This document shows, one piece after another, positions 1 to 10,336 of a stretch of 64,000 nucleotides of DNA; the first letter of the stretch is position 1, and the number at the start of each line of letters is the position of its first letter. Both the position numbers and the translations under genes were made by a program. The stretch is from NCBI GenBank assembly GCA_003013855.2, contig PVNU02004159.1:682001-746000 (forward strand), in the 5' to 3' direction. Below the pieces are notes generated by a model that was not told where the DNA came from, did no database searches, and worked only from the letters and a program-made list of their open reading frames with translations. This DNA is from Liriodendron chinense. Taxonomy: Eukaryota > Streptophyta > Magnoliopsida > Magnoliales > Magnoliaceae.

Positions 1-214
1 AAATCAACATGCTCCCCCACAGGGACGTCAACAGTATCAGCAGAATCAAGTTCAGCATCAGCCTCAGCGGTATCAGCCATAACCGAATCCTAAGCCACAA
101 CCACCTCGACAACAACAGCAGTTCAGAGGAAACGGTCAATACTCATATCAAAATAGGCAAAACTACAGGGAGTCCAAAAAATTCACTCCACTCAGTCAAC
201 CACTTAGTCAAATC

Positions 215-2929
215 ATGACTACGCTGGTACAAAAGCAGTTACTCACTCTGATGACACCTAGGCCTCCTCCTCATCCTTTGCCACCAAACTACCGAGAAAA
301 TGAGTATTGCGCCTATCATCAAGGACGTGGCCACGCCACTGATCGATGCTATACTTTGAAGAATGCCATACAAGACCTGATTGATGACCGCAAGATCGTC
401 ATCTCGGTCCCTGGAACTTCTCCAGCAGCTTCCACCAACATCCTTCAGAATCCTCTACCTCAGCATCCAACGGACCCCAGTTCGTCTCGTGGCCCTGCAG
501 TCAATAGTATAGAAGAAGGGGACCATCTCGATCGCTTCTTCTCCCCCATCCAATCCATTCATGCCTACACCTATGGGCCGACAAATCCTCCTCCAATCTT
601 GCAAGGGGCAAGTCCCTTTCTTCCTTCAATCTCCGAGCCAGTAGTACTCGAAGGAGCACTTCCATATGATGTACCAGTTGTTCAAGGGGCACATAACAAC
701 CATTCAAGCTGGGAACCAGTTGTCCTGGAAGGAGCACAATCATACATCGAGCCCACATACGAACCTGTCATCTTGCAAGGGGCAACTCAAGAACAATCCA
801 ATCCACAATGGAGGGATTATACTCATCAGCAACAAGAACCCGTTGTATTGGAAGGAGCTCTTCCAGTCGAGCCAGTCGTATTGCAAGGGGCAAACCCCGG
901 AGGCGTGTCAATCACGCTACGGCAGCTGGGACGAACAGAGAAACCTCCTGCCATATCAAGAGGACCAGTATTCATTCCATGGGAGCCTCCCGCTCCAGGA
1001 ACAATCAAGCCAGGACCACAACCTTATGTAGTCTATGAAGACAAGCCTCGATACTACCCCTTCAGCACAGGCAACAATGTAGTTCTCAAGGCAAAAGCTC
1101 CATACGAGGAAGATCTGGTACCCACACCAGCACCGTCACAAGAACCGGTGGTCCTAGAAGGCAAAAGGGAGGAAAACTATAAAGAGGTTCCATGGCACTA
1201 TCCAGAATGTGCGGAAGTGGGGAACATGAATCCCAACGGGCGTTGCATCCGAAGAGATAATCAAAACAGAGGAGATCCCAAAGGCATCCTCTCAGGCCTC
1301 GGCAGCAAAAATGAAGCCGCATACGATGTAGCAACTCAGCTCAAGTCAATCCCTGCTCAAATCTCAGTATGGGAGCTACTCTGCACATCTTGCATACACC
1401 GAGAAATGTTTGCCAAAACCTTGAACGATGCTCATGTCTCCTCCGCTACAGCACTAGAGATGATAGCATTGATGATTGGACAGCTCATGGCTCCACGTGC
1501 CATCACCTTCACTGATAATGAGTTGCCACCAGAAGGACGCGATCATGGGCGATCCCTCAACATAGCCTTACGATACAAAGACCTCTGCGTCCCGCTGGTC
1601 CTTATCGATAATGGCTCAAGCTTAAACGTCTGCCCACTCAAGACTGCGGAACGTCTGGGAATCAGTCCCTCTTCATTTCGACCCAGCACCATATGTGTCA
1701 GAGCATTCGACAACACCCGCCGATCAGTGGAAGGAGAAGTCGACATAGAGGTACAGATAGGTCCGGAAGTCTCTACCATCACATTCCAAATCCTGGATAT
1801 ATCAGCCTCTTTCAACATGCTGCTCGGACGGCCTTGGCTGCACAAGGTTGGAGCTGTGCCATCAACCTTACATCAACGGGTGAAGTACATCTGTGGAAAT
1901 CAAGTGATCTCTATCCACGCAGAGAAGGAGCTCATCATTCCTTCTAATGCTGCTGCGACTGAACCAAACATCCCGGTCATCGATATCCAGCACTCTGAAG
2001 AAGACATCCCATTTCACAGTTTTGAATTTGAGACTGTGAACTCTATCGCCAATCCAGAACCGATAAAGGTGGACCGTGTCTTTTCACCGGCAGAGCATCT
2101 GAGCCTCAAATACCGAATGAAGAATCACTTCAAGTCCAGAAAGGTACCGCTGATATATAACCAACGCAAATGGGGACTTGGATACAGGACAACCTTCATG
2201 GACAAAAGGAGGAAGAAATTTCGGTGCTCACCCATCCAATTCATCAAGCCAGGAGAACCTTGCAAGGATCCAGGAGGGAATCAACCGACTGCACTACACA
2301 AAGGCCTCCCGATGAGCGTAGTTTGGGCCACATGGCCCCCCATTCGATGGGATCAGATTCTCGAACCATCTAAACCTCCAGAAGAAGAAGGAGATGATGA
2401 AGACGAAGAAGGAAGTCAAATACAGCAGCTTCAGGACCAGGTTACTCTGATACCTGCTCCCAACCAGGGGCACAACCTGCCCACTTCAGCTTCAATCAAC
2501 CAGGGGCACAACTCGCCCATCTCAACATCAATCAGCAAAGGGCACGACTTGCCCATCTCAGCAGAATCAACATCATCAACCATCAGCCAAGGGCAAAAGC
2601 AGCCCATCCATTGGACCAAGAAAGGGAAATGGCCAGCCCTAGATTGGTCTGATGTCCAGATTCCAAACTCATGTCTAGCCGTGGAACCAGACGAACTGCA
2701 ATGCGAAGTAAGTGATCCGGGAGGGACTGAGTACGGCTCAGATCTCGAACCCGACCAGCAAGAAATCATGGTCATTGGTCCAGACCGTGATTCTTTGCCC
2801 AAATCATCAACCCCCACCTCTTCAGGGGAGGAAGTGTGGGGTCCTGAATGGTCATCTGTTCCCCTAACTTTTGAATCAGCCAAAGAGCCATCTGAGGGCT
2901 CTGGCTTCCAAAAAAAACTGCCTGCCTAG
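215..2929 (+). CDS. Gag C-terminal region and aspartic protease of the Tat element
   Basis: This open frame of 904 codons encodes the nucleocapsid end of Gag and the protease. A CX2HX4HX4C zinc knuckle lies at residues 32-45, followed by LKNAIQDLI, the usual Tat/Athila arrangement. Residues of about 120-330 form a Pro/Gln-rich spacer with at least seven copies of the peptide PVVLEGA or close variants. The protease active site is IDNGSS near residue 464, followed by the ILLGRPW-type flap end (MLLGRPWL). The last 300 residues are acidic, with four QGHNLP-like repeats. The frame is open leftwards through Gln/Pro-rich sequence (YQQNQ, RQQQQF) to the window edge except for one TAA at 80-82, so the true Gag start is outside. 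The TAA suggests a defective copy. The choice of 215 as start is arbitrary. Confidence 0.85.
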   Translation: MTTLVQKQLLTLMTPRPPPHPLPPNYRENEYCAYHQGRGHATDRCYTLKNAIQDLIDDRKIVISVPGTSPAASTNILQNPLPQHPTDPSSSRGPAVNSIEEGDHLDRFFSPIQSIHAYTYGPTNPPPILQGASPFLPSISEPVVLEGALPYDVPVVQGAHNNHSSWEPVVLEGAQSYIEPTYEPVILQGATQEQSNPQWRDYTHQQQEPVVLEGALPVEPVVLQGANPGGVSITLRQLGRTEKPPAISRGPVFIPWEPPAPGTIKPGPQPYVVYEDKPRYYPFSTGNNVVLKAKAPYEEDLVPTPAPSQEPVVLEGKREENYKEVPWHYPECAEVGNMNPNGRCIRRDNQNRGDPKGILSGLGSKNEAAYDVATQLKSIPAQISVWELLCTSCIHREMFAKTLNDAHVSSATALEMIALMIGQLMAPRAITFTDNELPPEGRDHGRSLNIALRYKDLCVPLVLIDNGSSLNVCPLKTAERLGISPSSFRPSTICVRAFDNTRRSVEGEVDIEVQIGPEVSTITFQILDISASFNMLLGRPWLHKVGAVPSTLHQRVKYICGNQVISIHAEKELIIPSNAAATEPNIPVIDIQHSEEDIPFHSFEFETVNSIANPEPIKVDRVFSPAEHLSLKYRMKNHFKSRKVPLIYNQRKWGLGYRTTFMDKRRKKFRCSPIQFIKPGEPCKDPGGNQPTALHKGLPMSVVWATWPPIRWDQILEPSKPPEEEGDDEDEEGSQIQQLQDQVTLIPAPNQGHNLPTSASINQGHNSPISTSISKGHDLPISAESTSSTISQGQKQPIHWTKKGKWPALDWSDVQIPNSCLAVEPDELQCEVSDPGGTEYGSDLEPDQQEIMVIGPDRDSLPKSSTPTSSGEEVWGPEWSSVPLTFESAKEPSEGSGFQKKLPA

Positions 2930-3113
2930 GCAACGATCAGAACTTTGGAACGAGTTGGGCTCAATCATGGTCTGCAATGCCCGCTTGTTCAAAGTCCCGT
3001 GAATTTCAAAAAACCAAAAAATCAAAATTTTTCAAAAGCAAAAAACATTTAGCATTTCCATTTCAGAAAAATCTCAAAAACCAAAAAACATTACTTTTCC
3101 TGCATTCAATAGT
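2930..3113 (+). other. gag-pol junction with frame change
   Basis: Gag-protease ends with TAG at 2927-2929 in frame 2, while reverse transcriptase lies in frame 3, which opens after a TGA at 3000-3002. No overlap exists for a simple ribosomal frameshift. The stretch is A-rich with pyrimidine runs. A strong splice-donor-like GTAAGT sits upstream at 2708, and acceptor-like sites lie at 3038, 3066 and 3112. Some Tat elements (Ogre) are known to join protease to reverse transcriptase by splicing, so an intron is possible, but the exact sites are not proven here. Confidence 0.45.
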
Positions 3114-4298
3114 GTGCCAAGTTCGTCTAAAGAGTCGCATGAGTTTGAAGTCGAATCATATGATTTCGACATCGAATTAGACTTCGAACTCATGGGTCTG
3201 GACGAAGCTCGGGATGAGGAAGATGATGATCCGGCTCCCGAACTTGAGGATCTCCTCAAAAAGTTCGAATCTAAAGCCAATGTTGTAGCCGATGATTTCG
3301 AGATAGTAAACTTGGGGACGCCTGAGATCCCTAGGGAAGTACGCATTGGAAAATCGTTGCCACCTGAGATGAAACAGAAAATGATAGAGTTCCTAGCTCC
3401 AAGATTGTCCAACTTCGCGTTCTCATATGAAGACATGCCTGGGCTCGATGAAGAGCTCGTTGTACACCATCTGCCAACCAAGGCAGATATGAAGCCAGTG
3501 AAGCAGAAACTTCGAAGAATGAAGCCAGAATGGGCTCTGAAAGTCCGAGATGAAGTCATCAAGCAGTACAACGCGGGATTCTTGGTAGTCTCCAACTACC
3601 CTGAATGGCTCGCCAACATCGTGCCAGTACCAAAGAAGGACGGCAAGGTTCGAATGTGCATCGACTTCCGAGATCTCAACAAGGCCAGTCCTAAAGATGA
3701 CTTCCCTTTGCCACATATCGACACTCTGGTCGACAACACTGCTGGATACAAGATCTTCTCATTCATGGACGGGTTCTCAGGTTACAATCAGATCAAGATG
3801 GCCGTCGAAGATCGCGAGAAGACATCGTTCATCACTCCCTGGGGAACATTCTGTTACAGGGTAATGCCGTTCGGTCTGAAGAACGCAGGAGCAACATATC
3901 AGCGAGCAATGACAGCATTATTCCATGACATGATGAACAAAGAGCTTGAAGTATATGTGGACGACATGATCGTCAAATCTCGCACAATTGAAGGACACTT
4001 TGAAGATCTGAAGAAGTTATTCAACAGATTAGAAAAGTATAAGCTCCGTCTCAACCCTCAGAAATGTGTCTTCGGTGCAATGGGAGGTAAGCTCCTCGGC
4101 TTTATGGTGAGCAAAGACGGCATCAGGGTCGACGAGACCAAAACCAGAGCAATCATCGAGATGCCCCCTCCTAGAACAGAGAAAGAAATTCGTGGCTTCC
4201 TCGACAGAATTCAATACATCAGTCGATTCATCGCACAGCTCACACCTATCTGTAAGCCCATATTCAAGCTCCTTCGGAAGAACGTTCCAAAAGAATAG
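3114..4298 (+). CDS. Reverse transcriptase (first part of Pol), Tat element
   Basis: This frame encodes the reverse transcriptase. An acidic N-terminal linker (DEARDEEDDDPAPELEDLL) is followed by the fingers and palm motifs VPVPKKDGKVRMCIDFRDLN, FMDGFSGYNQI, PFGLKNAGATYQRAM and the catalytic YVDD at codons 3954-3965, then KCVFGAMGGKLLGFMVS and the connection region. The frame is open from 3003; position 3114 is a GTG, so the real start depends on how Pol is expressed. A TAG at 4296-4298 interrupts the polyprotein exactly where the connection domain passes into RNase H, and the same frame continues immediately afterwards. All visible catalytic aspartates are present. Confidence 0.9.
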   Translation: MPSSSKESHEFEVESYDFDIELDFELMGLDEARDEEDDDPAPELEDLLKKFESKANVVADDFEIVNLGTPEIPREVRIGKSLPPEMKQKMIEFLAPRLSNFAFSYEDMPGLDEELVVHHLPTKADMKPVKQKLRRMKPEWALKVRDEVIKQYNAGFLVVSNYPEWLANIVPVPKKDGKVRMCIDFRDLNKASPKDDFPLPHIDTLVDNTAGYKIFSFMDGFSGYNQIKMAVEDREKTSFITPWGTFCYRVMPFGLKNAGATYQRAMTALFHDMMNKELEVYVDDMIVKSRTIEGHFEDLKKLFNRLEKYKLRLNPQKCVFGAMGGKLLGFMVSKDGIRVDETKTRAIIEMPPPRTEKEIRGFLDRIQYISRFIAQLTPICKPIFKLLRKNVPKE

Positions 4299-4343
4299 AA
4301 TGATGATTGCCAAGTCGCCTTCGACCGCATCAAGAAATATCTC

Positions 4344-6581
4344 ATGAATCCTCCAGTCCTAGTGCTACCCACTCCTGGACGACCACTATTGTTATACATC
4401 TCGGTAGCAGTAGAAGCCATAGGCTGTGTCCTCGGCCAGCACGACGAGACCGGGAAGAAGGAACAAGCAATATATTATTTGAGCCGAAAGTTCACCGACT
4501 ACGAGACCAGGTATTCCCCGATCGAGAAGACTTGCCTCGCCCTAGTCTGGGCAACTCAGCGACTCCGTCAATACATGATTGCATTCCCTATTCTCCTCCT
4601 CGCTCACATGGATCCGCTCAAGTACCTGTTCAAGAAACCGGCACTCACTGAGAGAATAGCTAAATGGCAGCTACACTTGTCTGAGTTCGACATCACCTAT
4701 GTCACTCAGAAGGCAATCAAAGGGCAGGCCCTCGCCGATCATCTTGCCGCTCACTCACTCCTGGATTATCAACCGCTCAAGACGTTCTTCCCTGATGAAG
4801 ATCTCTTGCTTATTGAAGGGGATGAAAAGAAGAAGAAAGATGAATGGACATTATTCTTCGACGGCGCAGCAAACTCTAAAGGGAGTGGTATTGGAGCAAT
4901 CCTCTACTCTCCAGATGATGTCCCTATTCCTATCTCAAGGCGCATAGCATTCGAGTGCATCAACAACATGGCAGAGTATGAAGCATGCATCGCTGGCTTA
5001 AGAGAAGCCATAATCTTGGGCGTCAAGAAGCTACGAGTATTTGGAGACTCACAGCTTATCATCAATCAGACCAATGGCGAATGGAAGACCAAAGATGAGA
5101 AGTTGATACCATATCATGTGTATCTTGACAATCTGATCGAAGAATTTAAGGAAATCACCTTCTCATACATGCCCAGAGCCAAGAACCAGTTTGCAGATGC
5201 TCTCGCCACACTGGCATCAATGCTCGAGATCCCGAAAGGAGCTTCAGAATGGGAGCTCACAGTTGAAGTTCAAGAAGAACCTGCCTTTTGCCTGCAAATA
5301 GAAGAAGCCGAAGCTGTCCCTGACAAACCCTGGTATGCCGACATCAAGCAATATCTCGAAACCCAGGAGTATCCAGAGTCAGCAACAGCAACAGATCGCC
5401 GAACCATTCAGCGTTTGGCCGGCCAGTTCACCATCAGTGGCGAAGTTCTTTACAAGCGATCCTATAATCACATCCTCCTTCGATGCGTCGATGAAACAGA
5501 AGCTGCAAAAATCATGAGAGAAATACACGAAGGAATCTGTGGCCCACACATGAATGGGCACATGATGGCAAAGAAGATTCTGCGACTCGGCTATTATTGG
5601 CTCACCATGGAGACAGACTGTTGCCAGCATGTCAGAAAATGCTTCAAGTGTCAGGAGCATGCGAATCAAATCCATGCCCCATCATCAGAGTTATACAACC
5701 TGACTACCCCCTGGCCCTTCTCCATGTGGGGACTCGACATCATCGGCAAGATCAGTCCCAAAGCATCAAACGGTCATGAGTACATACTTGTGGCAGTCGA
5801 CTACTTCACCAAGTGGGTAGAGGCAGCCTCCTACACCACGATTGCAGCATCTCAAGTGATCAAATTCATAAAGAACAACATCATATGCCGGTACGGAATC
5901 CCCAATGCTATCATCACAGATAATGGGACCCCGTTCGTCAACAAGAAGATGGATGACTTCCTCAGCAAATTCAAGATCCAACGTCATCGATCAAGCCCCT
6001 ACCGTCCCCAGATGAATGGTGGGGTAGAAGCCGCAAACAAGACAATCGTCAGGATACTCGAGAAGATGGTCGTGACATATCGAGATTGGTCAGATATGCT
6101 CCCATATGCGCTTTGGGCCTATCGAACGTCTGTACGGTCTGCTACGGGCGTTACTCCTTTCGAGCTTACTTATGGAATGGAAGCAGTTCTACCAGTCGAA
6201 GTGGAAATACCATCACTACGGGTGTTATTAGAAAGCGGAATTGAAGAAGGAGAATGGCAACGGGCCAGATTCGATCAGTTGCAGCTAGCAGATGAAAAAC
6301 GCATGCGTGCACTAAGTCATTCACAATACTACCAGAAAAGGATCGCTCAGGCTTACAACAAGAGAGTCCGAAAAAGAAGTTTCAAAGTAGGCGACATGGT
6401 CATGAAGAAGATTCTACCGTCGCACCTTCCGGACCCCAGAGGAAAGTTCAAACCCTCGTGGGACGGGCCACTGATCATCAGAGAAGTACTTCCCGGAGGC
6501 GCCCTCAGACTCACCAGCATGAGAGGGGTGGATCTTCCTGAGCCAACCAACGCCGACAACGTGAAGATCTTTCACGGGTAA
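4344..6581 (+). CDS. Dual RNase H and integrase (second part of Pol), Tat element
   Basis: This is the same frame as the reverse transcriptase, continuing after the stop at 4296. The first RNase H (LLYISVAVEAIGCVLGQ) has lost the leading catalytic Asp. The second RNase H starts near 4855 with FFDGAANSKGSG and keeps the D-E-D-D set (FDGAA, AEYEA, FGDSQ, FADALA). That pairing is the hallmark of Tat elements, which are known to have gained an archaeal-type RNase H. Integrase follows, with a zinc-binding HHCC segment (GPHMNGH to CFKCQEH) and the catalytic D, D and E in WGLDIIG, ITDNGT and GGVEAANK. It ends NADNVKIFHG with no chromodomain. Start 4344 is simply the first ATG after the stop. Confidence 0.9.
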   Translation: MNPPVLVLPTPGRPLLLYISVAVEAIGCVLGQHDETGKKEQAIYYLSRKFTDYETRYSPIEKTCLALVWATQRLRQYMIAFPILLLAHMDPLKYLFKKPALTERIAKWQLHLSEFDITYVTQKAIKGQALADHLAAHSLLDYQPLKTFFPDEDLLLIEGDEKKKKDEWTLFFDGAANSKGSGIGAILYSPDDVPIPISRRIAFECINNMAEYEACIAGLREAIILGVKKLRVFGDSQLIINQTNGEWKTKDEKLIPYHVYLDNLIEEFKEITFSYMPRAKNQFADALATLASMLEIPKGASEWELTVEVQEEPAFCLQIEEAEAVPDKPWYADIKQYLETQEYPESATATDRRTIQRLAGQFTISGEVLYKRSYNHILLRCVDETEAAKIMREIHEGICGPHMNGHMMAKKILRLGYYWLTMETDCCQHVRKCFKCQEHANQIHAPSSELYNLTTPWPFSMWGLDIIGKISPKASNGHEYILVAVDYFTKWVEAASYTTIAASQVIKFIKNNIICRYGIPNAIITDNGTPFVNKKMDDFLSKFKIQRHRSSPYRPQMNGGVEAANKTIVRILEKMVVTYRDWSDMLPYALWAYRTSVRSATGVTPFELTYGMEAVLPVEVEIPSLRVLLESGIEEGEWQRARFDQLQLADEKRMRALSHSQYYQKRIAQAYNKRVRKRSFKVGDMVMKKILPSHLPDPRGKFKPSWDGPLIIREVLPGGALRLTSMRGVDLPEPTNADNVKIFHG

Positions 6582-6689
6582 GTTATTCTGACCTTACCAA
6601 GAGTTACTTTAATAGAGCTGAAGTCAAGAGGTCAAAGCTAAGACCTCTGAGAAATCATTTCCGTCCACCAACAAGTGTTTCAAATAAGG

Positions 6690-6815
6690 GGATTCAAAAA
6701 GAGAAACATACAAAAAAAAAAGGGATTCAAAAGGAAAAGACCAAAAAAAAAAGGGGAGAGAAAAAGAATAAAAAAAAAGAAGAAAAGAGAAAGAAAAAGG
6801 GAAGCCAAAGAAATG
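6690..6815 (+). other. Internal polypurine-rich spacer
   Basis: After the Pol stop the + strand turns almost entirely to A and G for about 120 bases, with several runs of nine or ten A. Similar purine runs recur at 6989-7027 and 7281-7319 and bracket the hairpin array. They could act as a central polypurine tract or as unstructured spacers, but neither role is shown. Confidence 0.5.
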
Positions 6816-7049
6816 CACTCAAGAAATCAATCCAAGAAGAAACACAGTCATCCATCCATTCATCTCAGAGGGGTCTTTAGCAAAGACCGACAGCTCTATT
6901 ATCGTAACTCAGGATAAGGGCTGAAAGACTGCCATCGGCCGGCAACGACGAATCCCCGACCTCTAGCCGCCGCAGTTATCCAAGGATTCAGAAAAAAAAA
7001 AAAAAAAAGAGAGAGAGAAAAAAAGAAATGTGTGCCTAAACAAAGAGGG

Positions 7050-7266
7050 CGGAGTGAAAACCCGAAAGGGCGCTCCGAGTAAAAACAGTGGGCATACAGC
7101 GGACTCGGTGAAAACCCGAAAGGGCGCCGAGGGTAAAAACAGCATAGCTGCCAAGGGGCAGGCAAGATCAAACACCCGGGACGTGATGAAAACCCGAAAG
7201 GGCGCCGCGGGCAAAAATGACGGGAAAAGGCCGGCTATGGTGAAAACTCGAAAGAGCACTGCAGGC
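7050..7266 (+). other. Four-copy array of GAAA-tetraloop RNA hairpins
   Basis: Four units share one design: an outer stem, the 5' internal loop TGAAAA, an inner 3-bp stem capped by a GAAA tetraloop, a 2-nt 3' internal loop (CG or CA), then the outer stem closing, followed by G-rich bases and AAAAA. Inner loops start at 7061, 7115, 7193 and 7247 (spacings 54, 78, 54). Outer stems differ but still pair: CGGAG with CTCCG in unit 1, CTCGG with CCGAG in unit 2, and CGTG with CGCG (one G-U) in unit 3. Unit 4 has G-C, two wobble pairs, one mismatch and two further pairs. Unit 4 also changes the inner stem to CTC/GAG, a double compensatory change. The G-U pairs favour the + strand RNA. It lies 470 bases after Pol. 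The function is unknown; packaging, dimerisation or translation control are guesses. Confidence 0.75.
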
Positions 7267-7728
7267 AAAAATGGCTCAAAATGAAAAAAAAAGGAAAAAA
7301 ATAAAAGAAAAAATAAAAGTGCAGGTACCAAGAAAGCAAACGGTCCAGATCAGTTCAAGCAGTTACAGTTCAAGAACAAGAAGAAGCACAGTCAGGAGCG
7401 AAGAGCTCTACAAACTCTGACAATCTCAGGAAGCAAGAGTTTCCATTACCTACATCTCTAGGGAACCAAAGGATCAAGCAAGTCAAATCTCGAGATATCG
7501 GTCAAAGCATTGGCCGAGCCCCAGTTCTGATTCCTATATCCTGACACAAAATCCAGACACACTCACAAGACAACTCATGGCACAGTAGATTTTCAAACAG
7601 TTTTCTCTTTTCAATTAAAGGCATCATATTTCTTTTACATATAACATATCATCTTTTTCAAAAAATACAAAAAAATACATCATCATCAATCATATATGCA
7701 AAAAAGAATGTGCAGGTGGCCAACACAA

Positions 7729-10336
7729 TCAATCTCTACCCTCCTCCTCGACCACATCAGGTGAGTCCTCTGACTCATAAAAAGATAGTCTCGCTCTCAA
7801 CCTGCTCACCTCCATACGCAGGTAATGCGCCTCATCGCGCTCAAGGGTACGGATCGCTGTCTCCTCATCAGTCAACCTCTGATCGGCAGCCAATCTCCTC
7901 GACATCATCTCACAATGATACCGAAGTGCAGAGATCTCAGACAGCAGATGGCCATGAGTGGCCAAAAGGAAGCAAGGATCAATCAATGGGCGCTCCTCAA
8001 AAGGTTCATATGAACCAGATGAAGAGCCAGCATCTCCAAGGATATCCTGCTCATCCTCATCAGCAGTCTGGTGCCAGCAAGGGATACGTCGATACAAAGA
8101 CTGCTCAACAACCCAGTACTAATACGGGGCGGTCACCATCGAAAAAGTCCGCAGCTCAAATCCCAACAAATCAACTGTCAAATAACTCGCCCAGGAACAA
8201 TCAATCCGGGTCCTGAAGTCAGAGGACCTAGATGGAAGCACTCGACGCCCGATACCCGTGAAAGCAAAAAGAGGAACATCCTGCTCGTATCCAAACTGCC
8301 GCAGGAACCGGATGGGATGATAAGAAAAGTAGGATCGAAAGCCTACCAACATCAGAGGATGGCGGTGTGCATCGCAAAGCACTGGAGGAAGTGAAAGCCA
8401 AGATGACTCCCAACGAACGTTCCAGTCACGAAGTTCAGCAAACATCCTGCGATACAAGGGCTCGCTCATCCTGGCTGTATGAGGAAGGAACTCCATGATA
8501 TAACGCATGATGTCAGAGCTAGGAATGCCAGGAAGGGGTACAGGAACAGTCAAAGAAAGACGCTCCCATAGCCAGACCTGATCACAAAAAGGAAAAGAAG
8601 TTCAGCTAAAGCAAAGCAATCCCCAACAAAGCAAGAAGGAAAAAAAGGTGTAGAAAGGATACCTGCAGAAAGGCACAACAGCCGCGTAGGACACGAGTGC
8701 GGCCCAGGGCGCAGTCGGTCAGCCCATTGAACAGTTCGGCCAAGATAAGAGAAATGATCCCCTGCCGTCGGATAGCTCGGCTCATCACCTCAAAAAGCAG
8801 AGGAGTCTGGGACCTGCGCCATCCCGAGAACAGCACCTCAGCTATCAAGCAGAACATCAGTGCGTTCCGAGCAAAGGTAGAACCGGCCACACCCCAAGGA
8901 CCCGAAAAAAGATCATACAGTAAGTCCAAGGAGAACACTACAGCATCCTGGCCGGCAGCTGCAGGATGAACAAGATAAGAAATCCCGAACCAGTTCTGCG
9001 GTGTAGCAGTCTTCGGCGAGAAATACTGAGTATAATCCAAGGGTAGGCCTGTCAAGCGTGCAATCTCCTCCAAAGAAGGCCCCATCTCCATATCGTTGAA
9101 CGCAAACAAGTTCAACGAAGGGACCCAATCAATCAAGGCAGCTCCGAGCATCCTCCAGTCAATATCAACTCTGGCCATATGGATCAGACTGCCGAAGCCA
9201 TAGGACTCCAAATCTCGAATCTCATAAGCTGACAAACTGTCAAGCCAAGCAAGCAGTCATGGCGAGCAAGAAGGACGAGGAAGCAGCTGACAAGTCCTCA
9301 CTGGTACCCCCTCCAGCACAAAAGGCCCAGAAATCAATGACAGCTCATCAAGGATCGGAAGGTCAACGGGCGAAGGAGAAGGAAAAGCTGGAACCTCTGC
9401 AGACTTGACAGCCTCTGACCTGTCCCCAGTAACGGCTATGTTTGATATAGTCGCATCACTGTCGGAAACTGTCACAACCTCAGCCGCACGGGAAGACTCG
9501 CCCACCTCATGAACGGAGTGCGTAAAAGATCGACGATCAAAAGAAGGACAATACTCTCCATCAAAAGGGCTACCAGTAAAGATCACACCGCACATCGTGG
9601 CATCCTGACCAATCTGACCATCAAAGAAAGCATCTGAACCATCCAGAAGGGTCCCGGCAACCCCGATCGAAGAATCAACGGTCAGATCTGGACCTGCGGA
9701 CCTCTCCAATAGGAAATCATGAATCCAAACATCATCCTGGCCGATCAAAGGGATCATCGAGGCATCTACACCGTCGATCATCAGGGGGACATCATCAATG
9801 ACCACATCAAGTCCACCCAAGCAAGTATACCGCATATCTCGGCCCTCATCCAGAGCATTCAAACCGTCAAAGGTATCATCTAAACCATCCATCCCATCCA
9901 AGCATGAGATCAGCCCATCTATGTCCTTTGTGGTCCCATCACCACCATCCATCACATCATCCATGTGGTCCACATTCAAGGGATGCATAGCCTCACCTAT
10001 GTCCCACCCCATCATCCTATCCATACCATTCATTCCTCCCACAATCAAGGCCCCATTCAAATATGAAATTCCAGCCATCCTACCATTAATAGAGCCATTC
10101 AAAGCTCCACCAACCACCAAGCTTAATTCATCATCAATACCCCCATTTAATGCTCCATCTCCACCATCAATCAAAGGCACCTCATCATCTTTAAAGCCTT
10201 CATCAAGTGCTGAAGTGCGGGACCCACCAACCTCTCCCACAATGGCCCCCAAGCCATCATCAATGGCTGCCCAACAAAAGACCAAGAAAGAAAAAGACAA
10301 AAAGAGAAGAAAAGGGGAGACAAAAGAGAGATTCAT
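7729..10336 (-). pseudogene. Antisense spliced gene, plant-mobile-domain-like protein (gene 2 of Tat element)
   Basis: Read on the minus strand, exon 1 runs from about 10336 to 8663 and exon 2 from 8577 to 7729, separated by an 85-bp intron (8662-8578) with CAG|GTATCC donor and TGATCAG|GTCTGG acceptor, phase 0. The core (SYGFGSLIHM, DWRMLGAALIDWVP, PSLEEIARLTGLPLDY) resembles the retroelement-associated relatives of the plant mobile domain, and exon 2 opens with VWLWERL. The N-terminal 360 residues are an Asp/Gly-rich low-complexity tract preceded by a hydrophobic segment. The C-terminus is acidic and probably coiled coil. In-frame stops at 9257-9259 (TGA) and 8119-8121 (TAG) break it. The start at 10336 is a guess, since the frame is open to 10660. 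Antisense genes at this place are typical of several Tat elements; their role is unknown. Confidence 0.6.
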
